This document shows, in pieces, positions 53,440 through 63,349 of a stretch of 64,000 nucleotides of DNA. This DNA is from Trichoplusia ni (taxonomy: Eukaryota; Arthropoda; Insecta; Lepidoptera; Noctuidae). A program made the position numbers and the translations under genes. The stretch is taken from assembly GCF_003590095.1 (NCBI RefSeq), contig NC_039482.1, positions 8,759,657-8,823,656 on the forward strand. Direction: 5' to 3'. Each line of letters begins with the position of its first letter. Positions within the stretch are counted from its first letter, which is position 1. The notes under the pieces are model-generated. The model saw only the letters and a list, made by a program, of their open reading frames with translations, did no database searches and was not told the DNA's origin.

Positions 53440-54425
53440 TTGTGGACAAATTGTGTGTTTGTTTGGCTGTGGCTTTTTGACTTAACTGTGTGAGGTGGTG
53501 TATTTTAGGAGGTGTTTTCCTGAGTATGTTGTTTTTTTTATTCAAACCGTCAGAATTATACACTTAATGAGGAATTTTTATTCACTTGCCAAACGTTCAA
53601 TGTTTCTGTTGATTGGTTCCAATATGGAGATTTCTAGGAAGAAGAAGTAGCAGTAAGAGAAAAAAAATATTCGAAATAGGCCACTACTAGCTCTTCTTGA
53701 AGAGTTCAAAATGCAATAGACAGCATTAAGTTTGGCTCACCCTTCACTGCTTCCTGAGGTCTCTTGCTGCGTGAGAAAAGGCGCAACAGACTTCCCAGCA
53801 GGATACCAACAATAACGGATAATGACTGTATTTTCTTCCGTTTTATTTAATTAAATAATAATGTAGTAATGTTTCTTCAAATAGACTTTTTCTCAAAAAA
53901 GAAATATTTACAACTCCATTTTTTCTTATTATTTCTTGTAATGAAAATTTTACACGTCTGAATCCAAGTATGTTTCTATTATTTCGACAAAGTAAAAAAT
54001 TTTCGTCTTCTCATACGAATATGAAGGAAATTTATTCACAGACTTACCTCATGAAAGCTACAAACAAATATCAACTGTAGCCTCGTGTACTTAAGGCTAC
54101 TTTTGCAATAACGAGGTTGATATCTAACATGTACATTGTAAAATTACTCCGTTTCTTTGATAGACATTTTTACGCGAGGCTCGTGAAATTTAGTGTATCG
54201 TAAAACATGCAATTTTATAATACTACCCACTATTTTGACTTGAGTATCTCTATCTAGTGAATACGTACTAGTTGTAGTTTACCAAAGGCTTAAAACCATT
54301 CGAGTGCGAAAAAATTGACAAATAAAGAAGAAGCGTTTGAGTGACAAATAAATTTATCAATTTGTCATCCTTCCCGAAGAGTTACTCTATTTATTTAATG
54401 TCACCTATTCACAAATGTAAGACCC
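53440..54425. other. Non-coding stretch
   Basis: Nothing recognised. Confidence 0.45.
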
Positions 54426-54426
54426 A

Positions 54427-54694
54427 TGTGCTCGTGGAAAAATTACAACTGCATAACTTGATCCATCACAGGTTAAGCTACGCTTGACGCGGTCGCTCCG
54501 TAAATGGGTGACCATCTTTGTCATAACGAGTTCCTCCGTGTAACGGAAAGCGCGGTAAATTGTAGGCAAATACTGTTGTTATACAAAAATCTTTAACAGT
54601 CGTTACGGGTAGTCAGAAGTCAGAAAGTCTGACAACCAGTCTAACTAATAGGGGTGTCGTGTTGCCCAGGTCACTTGATTAAGTAGGTCAGATA
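54427..54694 (+). mobile_element. 5S-SINE, left part, interrupted
   Basis: Head GTGCTCGTGG, the 5S section CATCACAGGTTAAGCTACGC and AAATGGGTGACC, then GTTGCCCAGGTCAC, stopping at GTAGGTCAGATA. The element resumes at 55044 after a LINE insertion. Confidence 0.8.
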
Positions 54695-54835
54695 CTGCCA
54701 AATGAAATTAGAGAAGTAACTAAAATAAACATATTTATTAATAAATTAAAAAGATTCCTAGTATTAAAGGCATATTATACTGTAAAGGAGTTTCTGGATG
54801 ATAAAACAATTGTAAATTTAAATCACCCTGCCTAA
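54695..54835 (+). pseudogene. LINE ORF C-terminal fragment
   Basis: 47 codons ending in TAA: starts LPNEIREVTK, then NKLKRFLVLKAYYTVKEFL and NLNHPA-stop. The KAYYxVxEFL signature is the typical last stretch of many lepidopteran non-LTR polyproteins, beyond the RT domain. The frame opens exactly where the SINE is broken, so this is the coding 3' tip of a 5'-truncated insertion. Confidence 0.75.
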
Positions 54836-55043
54836 ACAAACCATAATAAACTACTATTATTAATATTATACAATTATTATTAATTATCATTTACAGAAAT
54901 ATTAATTTGTCTAAATTGCTATTCTGCCCTCTTCCTCTCTCCTATATTTTTGCGTGCCCAACAGGGTCCATATTGAACTCTAACAGCTATTTATTTTCTA
55001 CCATCTCTGTAACATATGGAATGCAATAAATGATGAGTATTGA
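54836..55043 (+). mobile_element. LINE 3' UTR
   Basis: About 208 bases after the stop, with TTTTTGCGTGCCCAACAGGG and CTCTAACAGCTATTTATTTTC, ending GGAATGCAATAAATGATGAG near the junction. GCAATAAA is a possible polyadenylation signal. Confidence 0.65.
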
Positions 55044-55136
55044 GTAAAATACTAGTACTTAACTGAATCTGGTTAGCCTGGAAGCTGACCTCAACATAGA
55101 TGGGAAAAGGCTGGGACGATGACGATGGCGATGATG
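55044..55136 (+). mobile_element. 5S-SINE, right part
   Basis: GTAAAATACTAGTACTTAAC corresponds to GTAAAACACTGGTACTTAGC of intact copies, then CCTCAACATAGATGGGAAAAGG and a GATGACGATGGCGATGATG tail. About 14 bases of the SINE (GGCAGTCGCTCCTT) are missing at the break. Confidence 0.8.
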
Positions 55137-55139
55137 TTA

Positions 55140-55880
55140 AGAAAGTTCAGAAGTATAAACACGGCTCAAAAAAACAGACACCAGGTTATACATCAACCAA
55201 ACGATAAGGAAAAGCAGTCTATGTTTCAGTCTGTAAAAGGAAAGTAATTCTGTTTCCATTATTGAAGAGACTGAACACAAAAATAAAGATTGAATTAAGT
55301 AGAGAAAGGTCCATGAAACCTTTTCCTTAATCACTAATCCGCAAGAATCCTAAATCAATTGTTCGTCCTGCGAATAAACATCGACACTAGAATAAGGCTG
55401 GTTTCACAAATATATGAGAGAGCTGGGTGGGCGACGCGGGCGATCTGGTGAATAGCGAAGACCTCTCGGTAATGCAGACAGTTATCTGAAACAATGTTAG
55501 TCTGCACCGTTCAAGGGTATTTATGAGCCTAACAATGAAGCTGTGTCAGCCTTGCGGTAAAACCACATTCTTATCAAAAAGGTCTCGACTTCGATCCAAA
55601 TACACGTTTTCGAATGTTGTAAGCATCTGGGAAATAAATAATCACTGATCCTGATGATATTGATCGCTTTTTGGACCTGTCGGATTGCCATCCCACCATA
55701 CTTTGGGAGCAAGGGTACAAAGACTGTACTTGTTCATGCACAATTAGTGCAATATGTACCTCATTAGTTCTCGGTGTCTAGTGTGAAATGGTGCAGAAAA
55801 ACATTACGGTCTCAATGGGCGAAGTTTTAGGTTAACACGTGTGTTACTGTTCTGAGAATGCGGTGCGCGAGATTTCGTTG
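55140..55880. other. Non-coding stretch
   Basis: Nothing recognised. A GC-rich patch GGGTGGGCGACGCGGGCGA at 55425. Confidence 0.45.
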
Positions 55881-55885
55881 TTTTT

Positions 55886-56094
55886 TTTTAAAGATCTCTG
55901 CTTTAAGTCTGATGTTTGATTGTTTACTGGCCTTATTGTCGAAAATCTATTAACTGTTTCGTGAGTTCCTACGGTCAGCCCATAATCTCAGACTATTTTT
56001 TAAAGTTTTAAACCTGAAATGCGACTGGCCAGGCGAGAATTTGTTGTATGAACTCCGTTTCGTGAGATCCTACGGTCAGCCCTTACTCTCGGAC
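55886..56094 (+). repeat. Diverged tandem duplication, about 101-112-bp period
   Basis: GTTTCGTGAGTTCCTACGG (55956) recurs as GTTTCGTGAGATCCTACGG (56057); both continue GTCAGCCC...CTC.GAC. Upstream, TTTTTAAAG and ACTGGCC also occur in both units in the same order. Confidence 0.55.
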
Positions 56095-56099
56095 AGCTG

Positions 56100-57180
56100 T
56101 GAAGCCAGCCTTACAAAGCTACACTCATAACAATAGTGTCAAATATACGGCGACACATTCACAACGAACGTGTTACGTTGCGAAATGGGAGGGATTGAGG
56201 AAATGGTTCCGACCTTTCTTATATAGTCTTTGTTTATTTTGTCATGATTTTGTCATGATTTTGTCAGGGTTACTTAGAACTGCCTGTAATGCTATGTAGA
56301 AGAAATTGATTGTAACTTTGTGTAAATAGAACAGGATAAAACAATAAAATATAAAAAGGGAACAGCTAGTAATTAAAAATGTGAATCCATAACACGTTAG
56401 GTTGACGACATTGCTAAGTTCTTGCATACATAAACACATGGATTAGAATCTCCAATTTGGCTTCAAACATTTTAATGAATTTCGCGAACAGGGGGTTCCG
56501 GGGTGATAAATGGATCTTACTAGGATTGAATTTTAGAAAAATGTCGGTGAAATAGTTTTTATAATAATAAACTATTATTATCAGCAATTTTCTTTAACAA
56601 AAACTGTTTGTTGCGTATCGAAAAGCTGTCGTTTGAGGAATCTTAATATGGCTAAAAAATACTTCAAAAAAACCAAGCAAAGCTCGTTTATCCGAGACAA
56701 AAATATAAAAGAATATTGAGATATTCTGACTAAAGAGCTGTCCCATTTTAATTTCACCTCTTGGTTACATTAAAATTCGAAAACAGGTATCTATTATCAC
56801 CATTCAATACGTTACTTCAGTGGTCAGTTTTTATCGTAGCCCTCTTATCCAACCCTTGACCTCACGGAGGGCCACTTAACCTGGCGATCGATTGATCTTC
56901 TTCAAGAGGGCTTCAAGTCAACAGCTCACCTTATTCTACCCCTTCCTGCCTCTCAATACGTGTGTACTGTCGGCAGAAAAAATAAGGTGAATTTATGATA
57001 TTAGGAAAAGTATAATTGAAAACAATATTTCAGATTAATTTTGTTTTCAGAATTTTTCTTCCGTCACTTCCTCACATCTTTACGTCTGTTGATAATTAAA
57101 ATAAAACTTAAAATTACGATGATTTTAAGTAAAACAGCTACAGCACTAAGGAATTTCTTGTAAAATACACACGTCACGGT
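56100..57180. other. Non-coding stretch
   Basis: Two units of GTCATGATTTT at 56241-56262; otherwise nothing recognised. Confidence 0.45.
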
Positions 57181-57185
57181 GGGTG

Positions 57186-57330
57186 AGTCACATCCACAAA
57201 TACACCTAGACTCAGGACAATAATTCGTGGATCACACAACAGCTAGACCTATGTGTGGATCGATCCCGAAACACGTTTCACATAGTGGGTTTGGCTTAGT
57301 GACCTCAACCACTTGGCTATCTGTGCAGTC
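57186..57330 (-). mobile_element. T2 SINE
   Basis: AGTCACATCCACAAATACACC, CTCAGGACAATAATTCGTGG, ACCTATGTGTGGATCGATCC and CCTCAACCACTTGGCTATC. Confidence 0.7.
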
Positions 57331-57334
57331 AATA

Positions 57335-57575
57335 TTAGCCCGAAATGTAAAACAAGAAGTTTTATGATAGACAAGTTGAAGTATAAATTACAACTATAGT
57401 AACTCAACAGCAACAAATCTCATGAACTTTCAACACCAACAAGTAAAATAATTAAAGCCTCAGTTGACAAAAGAGCATTGTTTTTAAATCTCCAAAGAGG
57501 CAACTGAGGCAAGATAAATACATCTGTGATTTAGAGATGTCCGCGCTGACGTAGTGCGGGGCTCTTCCCATTGCT
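57335..57575. other. Non-coding stretch
   Basis: Nothing recognised. Confidence 0.4.
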
Positions 57576-57577
57576 TC

Positions 57578-57610
57578 GGTTTTACGACGCCCACGACTTA
57601 TGTGGGTGAA
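57578..57610 (+). repeat. Family F short fragment
   Basis: CGGTTTTACGACGCCCACG, as at 28735. Confidence 0.4.
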
Positions 57611-57890
57611 GTATTTTTATTGTCTAACATACACCTATCTTTTTTGTAGAAGTTTTTATTCACTTCCTGGTCTGATGATGGAATTTACATACAGGCTAAA
57701 ACTCATTTTGAGGAATGTGTCTCATCATCGCATTGAATTGGAGTTTCTCTTGGAGAAGAAAAAAAAAATACTGTTTTTTTTAAGTAAAAAATAGTCACAC
57801 TTATATCCATTCCATAGAGAAACAATTCATAAAATAAGTAAAAGTCTTTTCATGACCAACAGTATTAATTTTCGTTTTTTGACTTTTCAG

Positions 57891-57933
57891 GTATGCATCC
57901 AAGATTTTCCATACAGATTTTGATTACAAAGAT
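57891..57933 (+). CDS. Candidate 43-bp internal exon, gene unknown
   Basis: A strong splice acceptor precedes it: possible branch sequence TATTAAT, a pyrimidine-rich tract TTTTCGTTTTTTGACTTTT and CAG at 57888-57890. A consensus donor GAT|GTAAGTA follows at 57934. Two frames are open through the exon: YASKIFHTDFDYKD (entered in phase 2, left in phase 0) and MHPRFSIQILITK (entered in phase 1, left in phase 2); the third has a stop. I do not recognise either peptide. The sequence matches none of the repeats seen in the window. At 43 bases it is short for an exon; a decoy pair of sites in an intron remains possible. Confidence 0.35.
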
Positions 57934-57934
57934 G

Positions 57935-57970
57935 TAAGTACAGCAAGCCCAATTCTTTACAGTATTTATT
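57935..57970. other. Spacer to T2 fragment
   Basis: Contains TTCTTTACAG, a second acceptor-like sequence, with no open exon after it. Confidence 0.3.
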
Positions 57971-57971
57971 A

Positions 57972-58026
57972 TTATGCATGATAGGCGAGTGGTAAAGGTC
58001 ACCACGCTGAACCCTCTGTGTGTGAC
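57972..58026 (+). mobile_element. T2 SINE head fragment
   Basis: GCATGATAGGCGAGTGGTAAAGG, CACCACGCTGAACCC, TCTGTGTGTGAC. Confidence 0.55.
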
Positions 58027-58029
58027 TTT

Positions 58030-58565
58030 TTTCGAACACGATTTTATATTCGTGTGGGAGGCTGGCAGCTTTTATTTAAAAAAAAAACATTTGTATGTAT
58101 TTATATACACGAAAAACAGAACCGACTAAACCCCGTTAACAGTTTATCCGATGGCACTTTTCCAACCCTTTTGGTAACATTTAATCCTTTGAATATTCAT
58201 TATGGTATTGAGGCTTAATTATCATTTGTTTCTTCTCTAAATAAAAAGGGAAATTTTCCCCCAAAGTGTAGTAATAAACTGAAATAAATCATGTTACCAA
58301 AAAGTAACATCAAATGTAGAAAACAAAAATCTACCATTTAATGATATAAAACTTTTCCTGGCAACACACAACTTCTTTCTCAAGTCAACATTCAATGTTG
58401 CCACTCTAAACGCGTACCACTTATTTTTCATGCTTCCACAACTGTCCAAAAGTTTTAAGTATTTTTCTCTGGTAACATTGTTATAACTCCGCGTAAAGTA
58501 TACAGTGGAGGACAAAATAAAGGAGACAAATATTTTTTAAGAAGTTGTAAAGTGAAAAATAGTCA
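58030..58565. other. Non-coding stretch
   Basis: Contains a near-palindromic kappa-B-like GGGAAATTTTCCC at 58248-58260. Nothing else recognised. Confidence 0.4.
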
Positions 58566-58566
58566 T

Positions 58567-58640
58567 TTTTAGGGTTCGCTGTAGACTTATGTCTGATCCC
58601 AGGCTGTATGTCATTAACCATCATTGATAAACAGTAAAAA
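58567..58640 (-). repeat. RFA fragment
   Basis: ATTTTTAGGGTTCGCTGTAG, TATGTCTGATCCCAGGCTG, ATGTCATTAACCATCATTG. Confidence 0.6.
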
Positions 58641-58644
58641 AAAT

Positions 58645-59170
58645 ATCTTGCCGCTATAAAAACTAAAAATCTATCATATTTAATTTTAACAACATCTACA
58701 ACCACGCCATACATTCACAAGAATATTTAAAACACTTTTAACACTCCCTTGACGAATCCCTGACTTCTCGTCCAATGCAAACTGAAGCTATCTGAAACAA
58801 AATGGCCGACAAAATGTCGGACTATCGGTCACTGTTATTGTTGAGCTAAGGTTTCTCACGATATCAATCAATTGGACGACTCAGACCTCAAGTTTTTCTG
58901 GTCATTCTTGGGTAAGGAAAACAAATGGAATGTTTGTCGCAGTGGGGTGACAATAGATTTGGACTTGAGGATTGCTTTGTATTTCCTTTACTTTGAATGT
59001 TTCTGCTTGTGGTTTCTGGGTAAAAAAAGTAAAAATCTATTTAGTCCTTCAGTTAGGTGATTAAAAAATATTTGCCACGGATTTGTTCCTTTTTCTGATT
59101 TGATTCCTTAACCGGATGTTGAGATATTGAGTACATGAAGGTAACAATGACCTTATTTTATTTATTTTAC
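58645..59170. other. Non-coding stretch
   Basis: Nothing recognised. Confidence 0.4.
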
Positions 59171-59175
59171 TTTAT

Positions 59176-59556
59176 ATAAAAAAGAGGAGCTCGTGGCTAA
59201 GCTATAACCGCATAAGTGAATCGATTACAGGTTAAGCTATACTTGACGCGGTTGGCCGTAGATGGGTGACCATCTTTGTCATAACGAGTTCCTCCGTGTT
59301 TCGAAAGGCACGTTAAATTGTGGGTCCCGGCTGATATTCCTACATCTTTGACAGTCGTTACAGGTAGTCAGAAGCTTGAAAAAGTTTGACAACCAGTCTA
59401 ACCAAGGGGTATCGTGTTGCCCAGGTAACTGGGTTGAGGAGGTCAGATAGGCAGTCGCTCCTTGTAAAACACTGGTACTTAGCTGAAACCGGTTAGACTG
59501 GTAGCCGACCCCATCATAGTTGGGAAAAGGCTAGGCCAATGATGATAAAAAAGAGG
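59176..59556 (+). mobile_element. Full-length 5S-SINE with 12-bp target duplication
   Basis: ATAAAAAAGAGG occurs at 59176-59187 and 59545-59556, flanking the element exactly. It carries AGCTCGTGGCTAAGC, the 5S section GATTACAGGTTAAGC and GATGGGTGACC, GGGTTGAGGAGGTCAGATAGG, TGTAAAACACTGGTACTTAGC and GGGAAAAGGCTAGGCC, ending GATGAT. It closely matches the 19335 copy throughout. The perfect duplication suggests a relatively young insertion. Confidence 0.9.
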
Positions 59557-59559
59557 TAT

Positions 59560-59915
59560 TATTCTATTGAAGTTAACAAAACTCATATAAAAGATGGGAT
59601 TTCTTCGCCAACTTCCTCATTTTGACAGTTCCAATTATTTTAACTTAGGATATTACGTGTGCGAATTATATATAGCCAACAATGAAAACCTGTTTTCATT
59701 CTACTTACATTCCCGCCGTAAATATTCAGGCATACATTCATAAATCCCTGTCAATGTCTCGAGGGGATAGGCAGAGACAACAAACGTCATGTGGAGGATC
59801 TGTACGAATAATTCTAACGTTTCTTTTAATTGCAATGCATGGATGTGGGTTTTTTGGAAAAAAATCGGAGAGATTTAGAAAAAAACTGATTTAGTAAAAA
59901 AAAACATTGCGTGCT
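59560..59915. other. Non-coding stretch
   Basis: Nothing recognised. Confidence 0.4.
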
Positions 59916-59917
59916 AA

Positions 59918-60095
59918 AGAAATTAATCCTCGCGTCGCAGTGGTTTCACAAACAAGTCACATGCACAGTCACACAGACTCAGAACAAGCATAAGAGTCAA
60001 GTGAACAAGCATGATTATGCGGGGATCGAAGCCGCGACACATCGCTTACAGTGGATCTAACGTGGTGACTTGTGCCGTAGCCTATGCTTTCAGTC
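59918..60095 (-). mobile_element. T2 SINE
   Basis: AATCCTCGCGTCGCAGTGG, AACAAGTCACATGCACAGTC, ATGCGGGGATCGAAGCCGC and ATCTAACGTGGTGACTTG. The box A part is lost. Confidence 0.7.
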
Positions 60096-60099
60096 TTCA

Positions 60100-60990
60100 C
60101 TTTGTCTATCTGATATGATTGGATTTTTAGGATAGAATTTTTCCAAAAATTATTGGCATATTTCTCAAACTCCTTCTCCTTAAGGCCTTAATTACAAACA
60201 ACATAACCACGCCTTAAGCATCCCTTACAATAAATCCTTTTGTGAAATTGCTTCAATAAATCAGCCATTTCTAAATGACGATAAAAACACTGTAAGCTTT
60301 CATTTCGAACCATATCTTTTACTTGAAAATGTTAAATATTGAATCACCGTGTAATCGTCGTCACGGAATTGTCAATTCTTGCAATTACTAAAATTTTTGA
60401 TCTCTGATATTCAAATAGAGTACGGCCAAGCGATTTTGAACTCTATCGTCCTAGCTTCAGATGTCTTTATAGAATGGTTGGGTGAGTAAGAAACCGTGGC
60501 AAGCAAGTCTATTTCTCGAGATCATCAAAAACAATGGATTAATCAATAAGTCTGTTTAAACTTTGTGAATCATTTTCCTTTTGATTTTTCCTTGTAAATT
60601 ATAATGGGAAGGGTTCGTTTTGTCTGTTGTATCAAGCAATTTCCTGGATAGATAGATGTTTTTGGTTTAAAATAAGCGGTGATTCATACATTCATTTTGA
60701 TGATTGGATTTTTTAAGGGTCGTATTTATGATTTCCTTACTGTTTTAATTGTGAGACGGGTCTACTTTAAATGTATGCTATCCAGCTTCCTCAATGGCAT
60801 TAGTTATAAATTATGAGCCCAACACGAGCATTGGTGGAGGCTTTTATTCCTGCAATAGATTTTTCATGTTTTGTTGGTGTGGTCAAACTAGTCATGTATG
60901 TATCTATACCGTAACTTGTAAAGGTTTTGTAGGATTAATCTGAGAAAAAAAAAACAAAACTATTACGGCCATGAAATGTATCACCATACC
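60100..60990. other. Non-coding stretch
   Basis: Nothing recognised. Confidence 0.45.
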
Positions 60991-60994
60991 AATA

Positions 60995-61190
60995 GTTATT
61001 TAACCAAGAACCCTATACAATTTATTTTAACAGCGGCTACAGCGAAAAATCCATCAACTAGAACTGTCAAGTTATTATGGTTCGTGAAATACCTTCTTGT
61101 GACAGACAAACTTACATTCGTACATTCAGTCAGAAAGTGGAGCCTTAATACGGTTCCGTTATGTTCCTCTATGCACAAATCCCTATATGT
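60995..61190 (+). repeat. RFA
   Basis: AACAGCGGCTACAGCG, ATCAACTAGAACTGTCAAG, TATGGTTCGTGAAATACC, GACAGACAAACTTACATTC and GGAGCCTTAATACGGTTCCG. The 98- and 81-codon frames on either strand fall inside this repeat and are dismissed. Confidence 0.65.
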
Positions 61191-61194
61191 TCTC

Positions 61195-62245
61195 TCTTTA
61201 GAATCGTATAAAACCAAATTTTCACCTGATAAACAGAACATTAGCGCAATAAAATTTCGTGTTACACACTAGACTATATACTACTAGATATAAACCTCAC
61301 AAAACTATATCTCGAGCCTTAAAAAGGCTGTATATCGTAAAACCTCTTCAGGTTTAATAGTGGCTCTAAACAGCCTTATAGGCAAACCTTTAATGTCTGC
61401 CATAAAATTTTATATTCGGTTTGGAGATTCCCCAAATTAAGTTCTTATATTTTTTATCGGATTCGATATGATTTATGTTTTGATGAAACATGAAGGGTCT
61501 ATACCTCTAGCTATTGGTGGAGTTTTAATTAAGTTTCTAAATGTAAAAAATCCATTTCTGAGACAGAAAATCCCTTCTTTTTTCAGGTTTCCTTTGCCCA
61601 GCAGCGGGATATAAAATTAGATTAAACAAGCTTGTAAAATAAGTAAATAAAAATAGTTTTTCTTAGCGGAATACAATTTCAATGGATCTCAATATAGCTA
61701 TGTACCCATTCAATACCTAAAATACCTCTTTAACAATAATTTATACATAAAATAATACACAAACAGCAAAAACAAAAGACGAACCCCCTTTTCTAGTAAA
61801 CAACAAACACAATATCTCAAGTCAAGCAAGTCACATTCCAAATTCTAAATATTAATAAATTTTCGTGTAAATTATTCTGCTCGCCAGTTTACGAAATGAA
61901 GTACTGAATGCCTTCAGAATTTTTATTAGCGGACTAGCCGTGGACGAGTTTAAGCTGCTGCTCTTAAAATGGCCTGCTGTGTAATAGCCGCTTGTGAATG
62001 ACGAAACTTAAGAAGTGTTTTGAGAACTGTCATATCTGATTCAGGCCGTTTGGGTTTGGTTAATAATTTGGTTTTTAATATTCTTGAGTTTATTTGATAG
62101 CATTAAGCTTTCAAAATGGATTTCATAATATGTACTACGTAAAACAAGGTAAATAGCGATTCAAGGGGTGAACAGAAACACGTGTTTTTTTGGGGTGATG
62201 CATGCGTTTTTTGACATAAAAAATTGCTTTTTACTCGTTATTGAA
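61195..62245. other. AT-rich non-coding stretch with a LINE-like phrase
   Basis: TTTCCTTTGCCCAGCAGCGGG at 61589 resembles the RTE 3' phrase. Nothing else recognised. Confidence 0.45.
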
Positions 62246-62248
62246 ACA

Positions 62249-62440
62249 TTTTTTTCGAATCCGTGCCTCGAAAGGCAAAAGCGGATCACTTCTATAATTA
62301 TTTTGGTGCCCGTTCGGTTAATATATTTATTTCAGGAATGCGTGGTGGTTTTATCCTTAAATGTGGACCTATAGGTTCGTACAGAACCCTTGGTTGGTGC
62401 GCTAGGCCAACTCGCACTTGACCGAGTTTTGAGAGGGTTC
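62249..62440 (-). repeat. RFA, internally deleted
   Basis: Starts TTTTTTTCGAATCCGTGCCTC...GGCAAAAGCGGATCAC and ends TACAGAACCCTTGG, GGCCAACTCGCACTTGACCG. Only about 190 bp between the ends, so the middle is missing or replaced. Confidence 0.65.
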
Positions 62441-62444
62441 CACT

Positions 62445-62795
62445 ACCAGGTACACGTATTTCTAACTATATAAAAAGGGGCTTTCATCAACATTGAACGC
62501 TTAAATCTCAATATTAAAAGATCATCCCATCTCAAAGAACAACAAATCACATCAAAAAATAAACACCAAATTACAAGCCTTACCTATTTGACAACATTAC
62601 CTAGATTTTCAAGTCCCCGCCCGAACCTTTGTGCCAGGTATCAGGCCCCTGTAACAGCGCATAATTTCCGCCTTCGGAGTAAAAATTGCTCCCTCACTAC
62701 CTTATACACAGTTATTTAGATAGCTGAGGGTATCTAGAGTGTACTGAAAGTTGGGAACCTTTACTACGGTCTTTTGAAATTTTGTAAAGGATTTC
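62445..62795. other. Non-coding stretch
   Basis: Nothing recognised. Confidence 0.4.
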
Positions 62796-62800
62796 TGTTC

Positions 62801-62856
62801 GTGTGAAAGAGAGATAGCGCTTTACAATGTGTATATCGCTGTCTCACTTCCACATC
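62801..62856. repeat. PAL family palindrome
   Basis: GTGTGAAAGAGAGATAGCGC, TTTACAATGTGTATA, TCGCTGTCTCACTTCCACATC. GATAGCGC pairs with (A)TCGCTGTC in part, GTG(T)GAA with TTCCAC. Confidence 0.6.
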
Positions 62857-62859
62857 AGG

Positions 62860-63265
62860 TAGAGATATACATTCGTAGGTTTTTGTTAGCGCGTTGAATC
62901 TTCTATTCGATAGATATGCAAGTTAAAATGTTGTAATACAGATCTTCTTTTGTTGATGTCATGTCAAAATTTGTATGTTTTATAGTTTATGTAGAGATGG
63001 TGAAATTGTTTGGTATCTACGCGTAGTTGGTAAAGGTAGTTTGTTTTTGAACTTTAATAGATGTTGCTGGAGTGAGCCCCGGTGTGGATGAATAAGTATC
63101 TATGGTATTTTTTTGTCAACGGCTTGTTGTAGTTACGAGTGACGTAATGATAATGAGTTGTGGTTTATAGGTTCACTTTGAATGCAATAGAGAATTTCTA
63201 TGGAAATTTATTTTTATGCCTATGCATTTTTTTATCCGAAAATGCAAACAGTCAGGTCTTATAAG
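62860..63265. other. Non-coding stretch
   Basis: Nothing recognised. Confidence 0.4.
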
Positions 63266-63269
63266 TTTG

Positions 63270-63345
63270 ACGTGTTTCTCTGTCTGTATGTGGCCTCATA
63301 GCTCGCGAACGGATAGAGCAATTTCAATTTCAAAGTGGAAATCCG
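63270..63345 (+). repeat. Family C repeat fragment
   Basis: TTTCTCTGTCTGTATGTGGCC and ATAGCTCGCGAACGGATAGAG, as at 15320. Confidence 0.5.
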
Positions 63346-63349
63346 ATTT

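Noticed and set aside
58248..58260. Kappa-B site GGGAAATTTTCCC
   Set aside because: A single short match in AT-rich DNA with no promoter nearby is weak evidence for regulation; recorded only as a motif.
60976..61272. 98-codon plus and 81-codon minus frames
   Set aside because: Both lie on an RFA copy.
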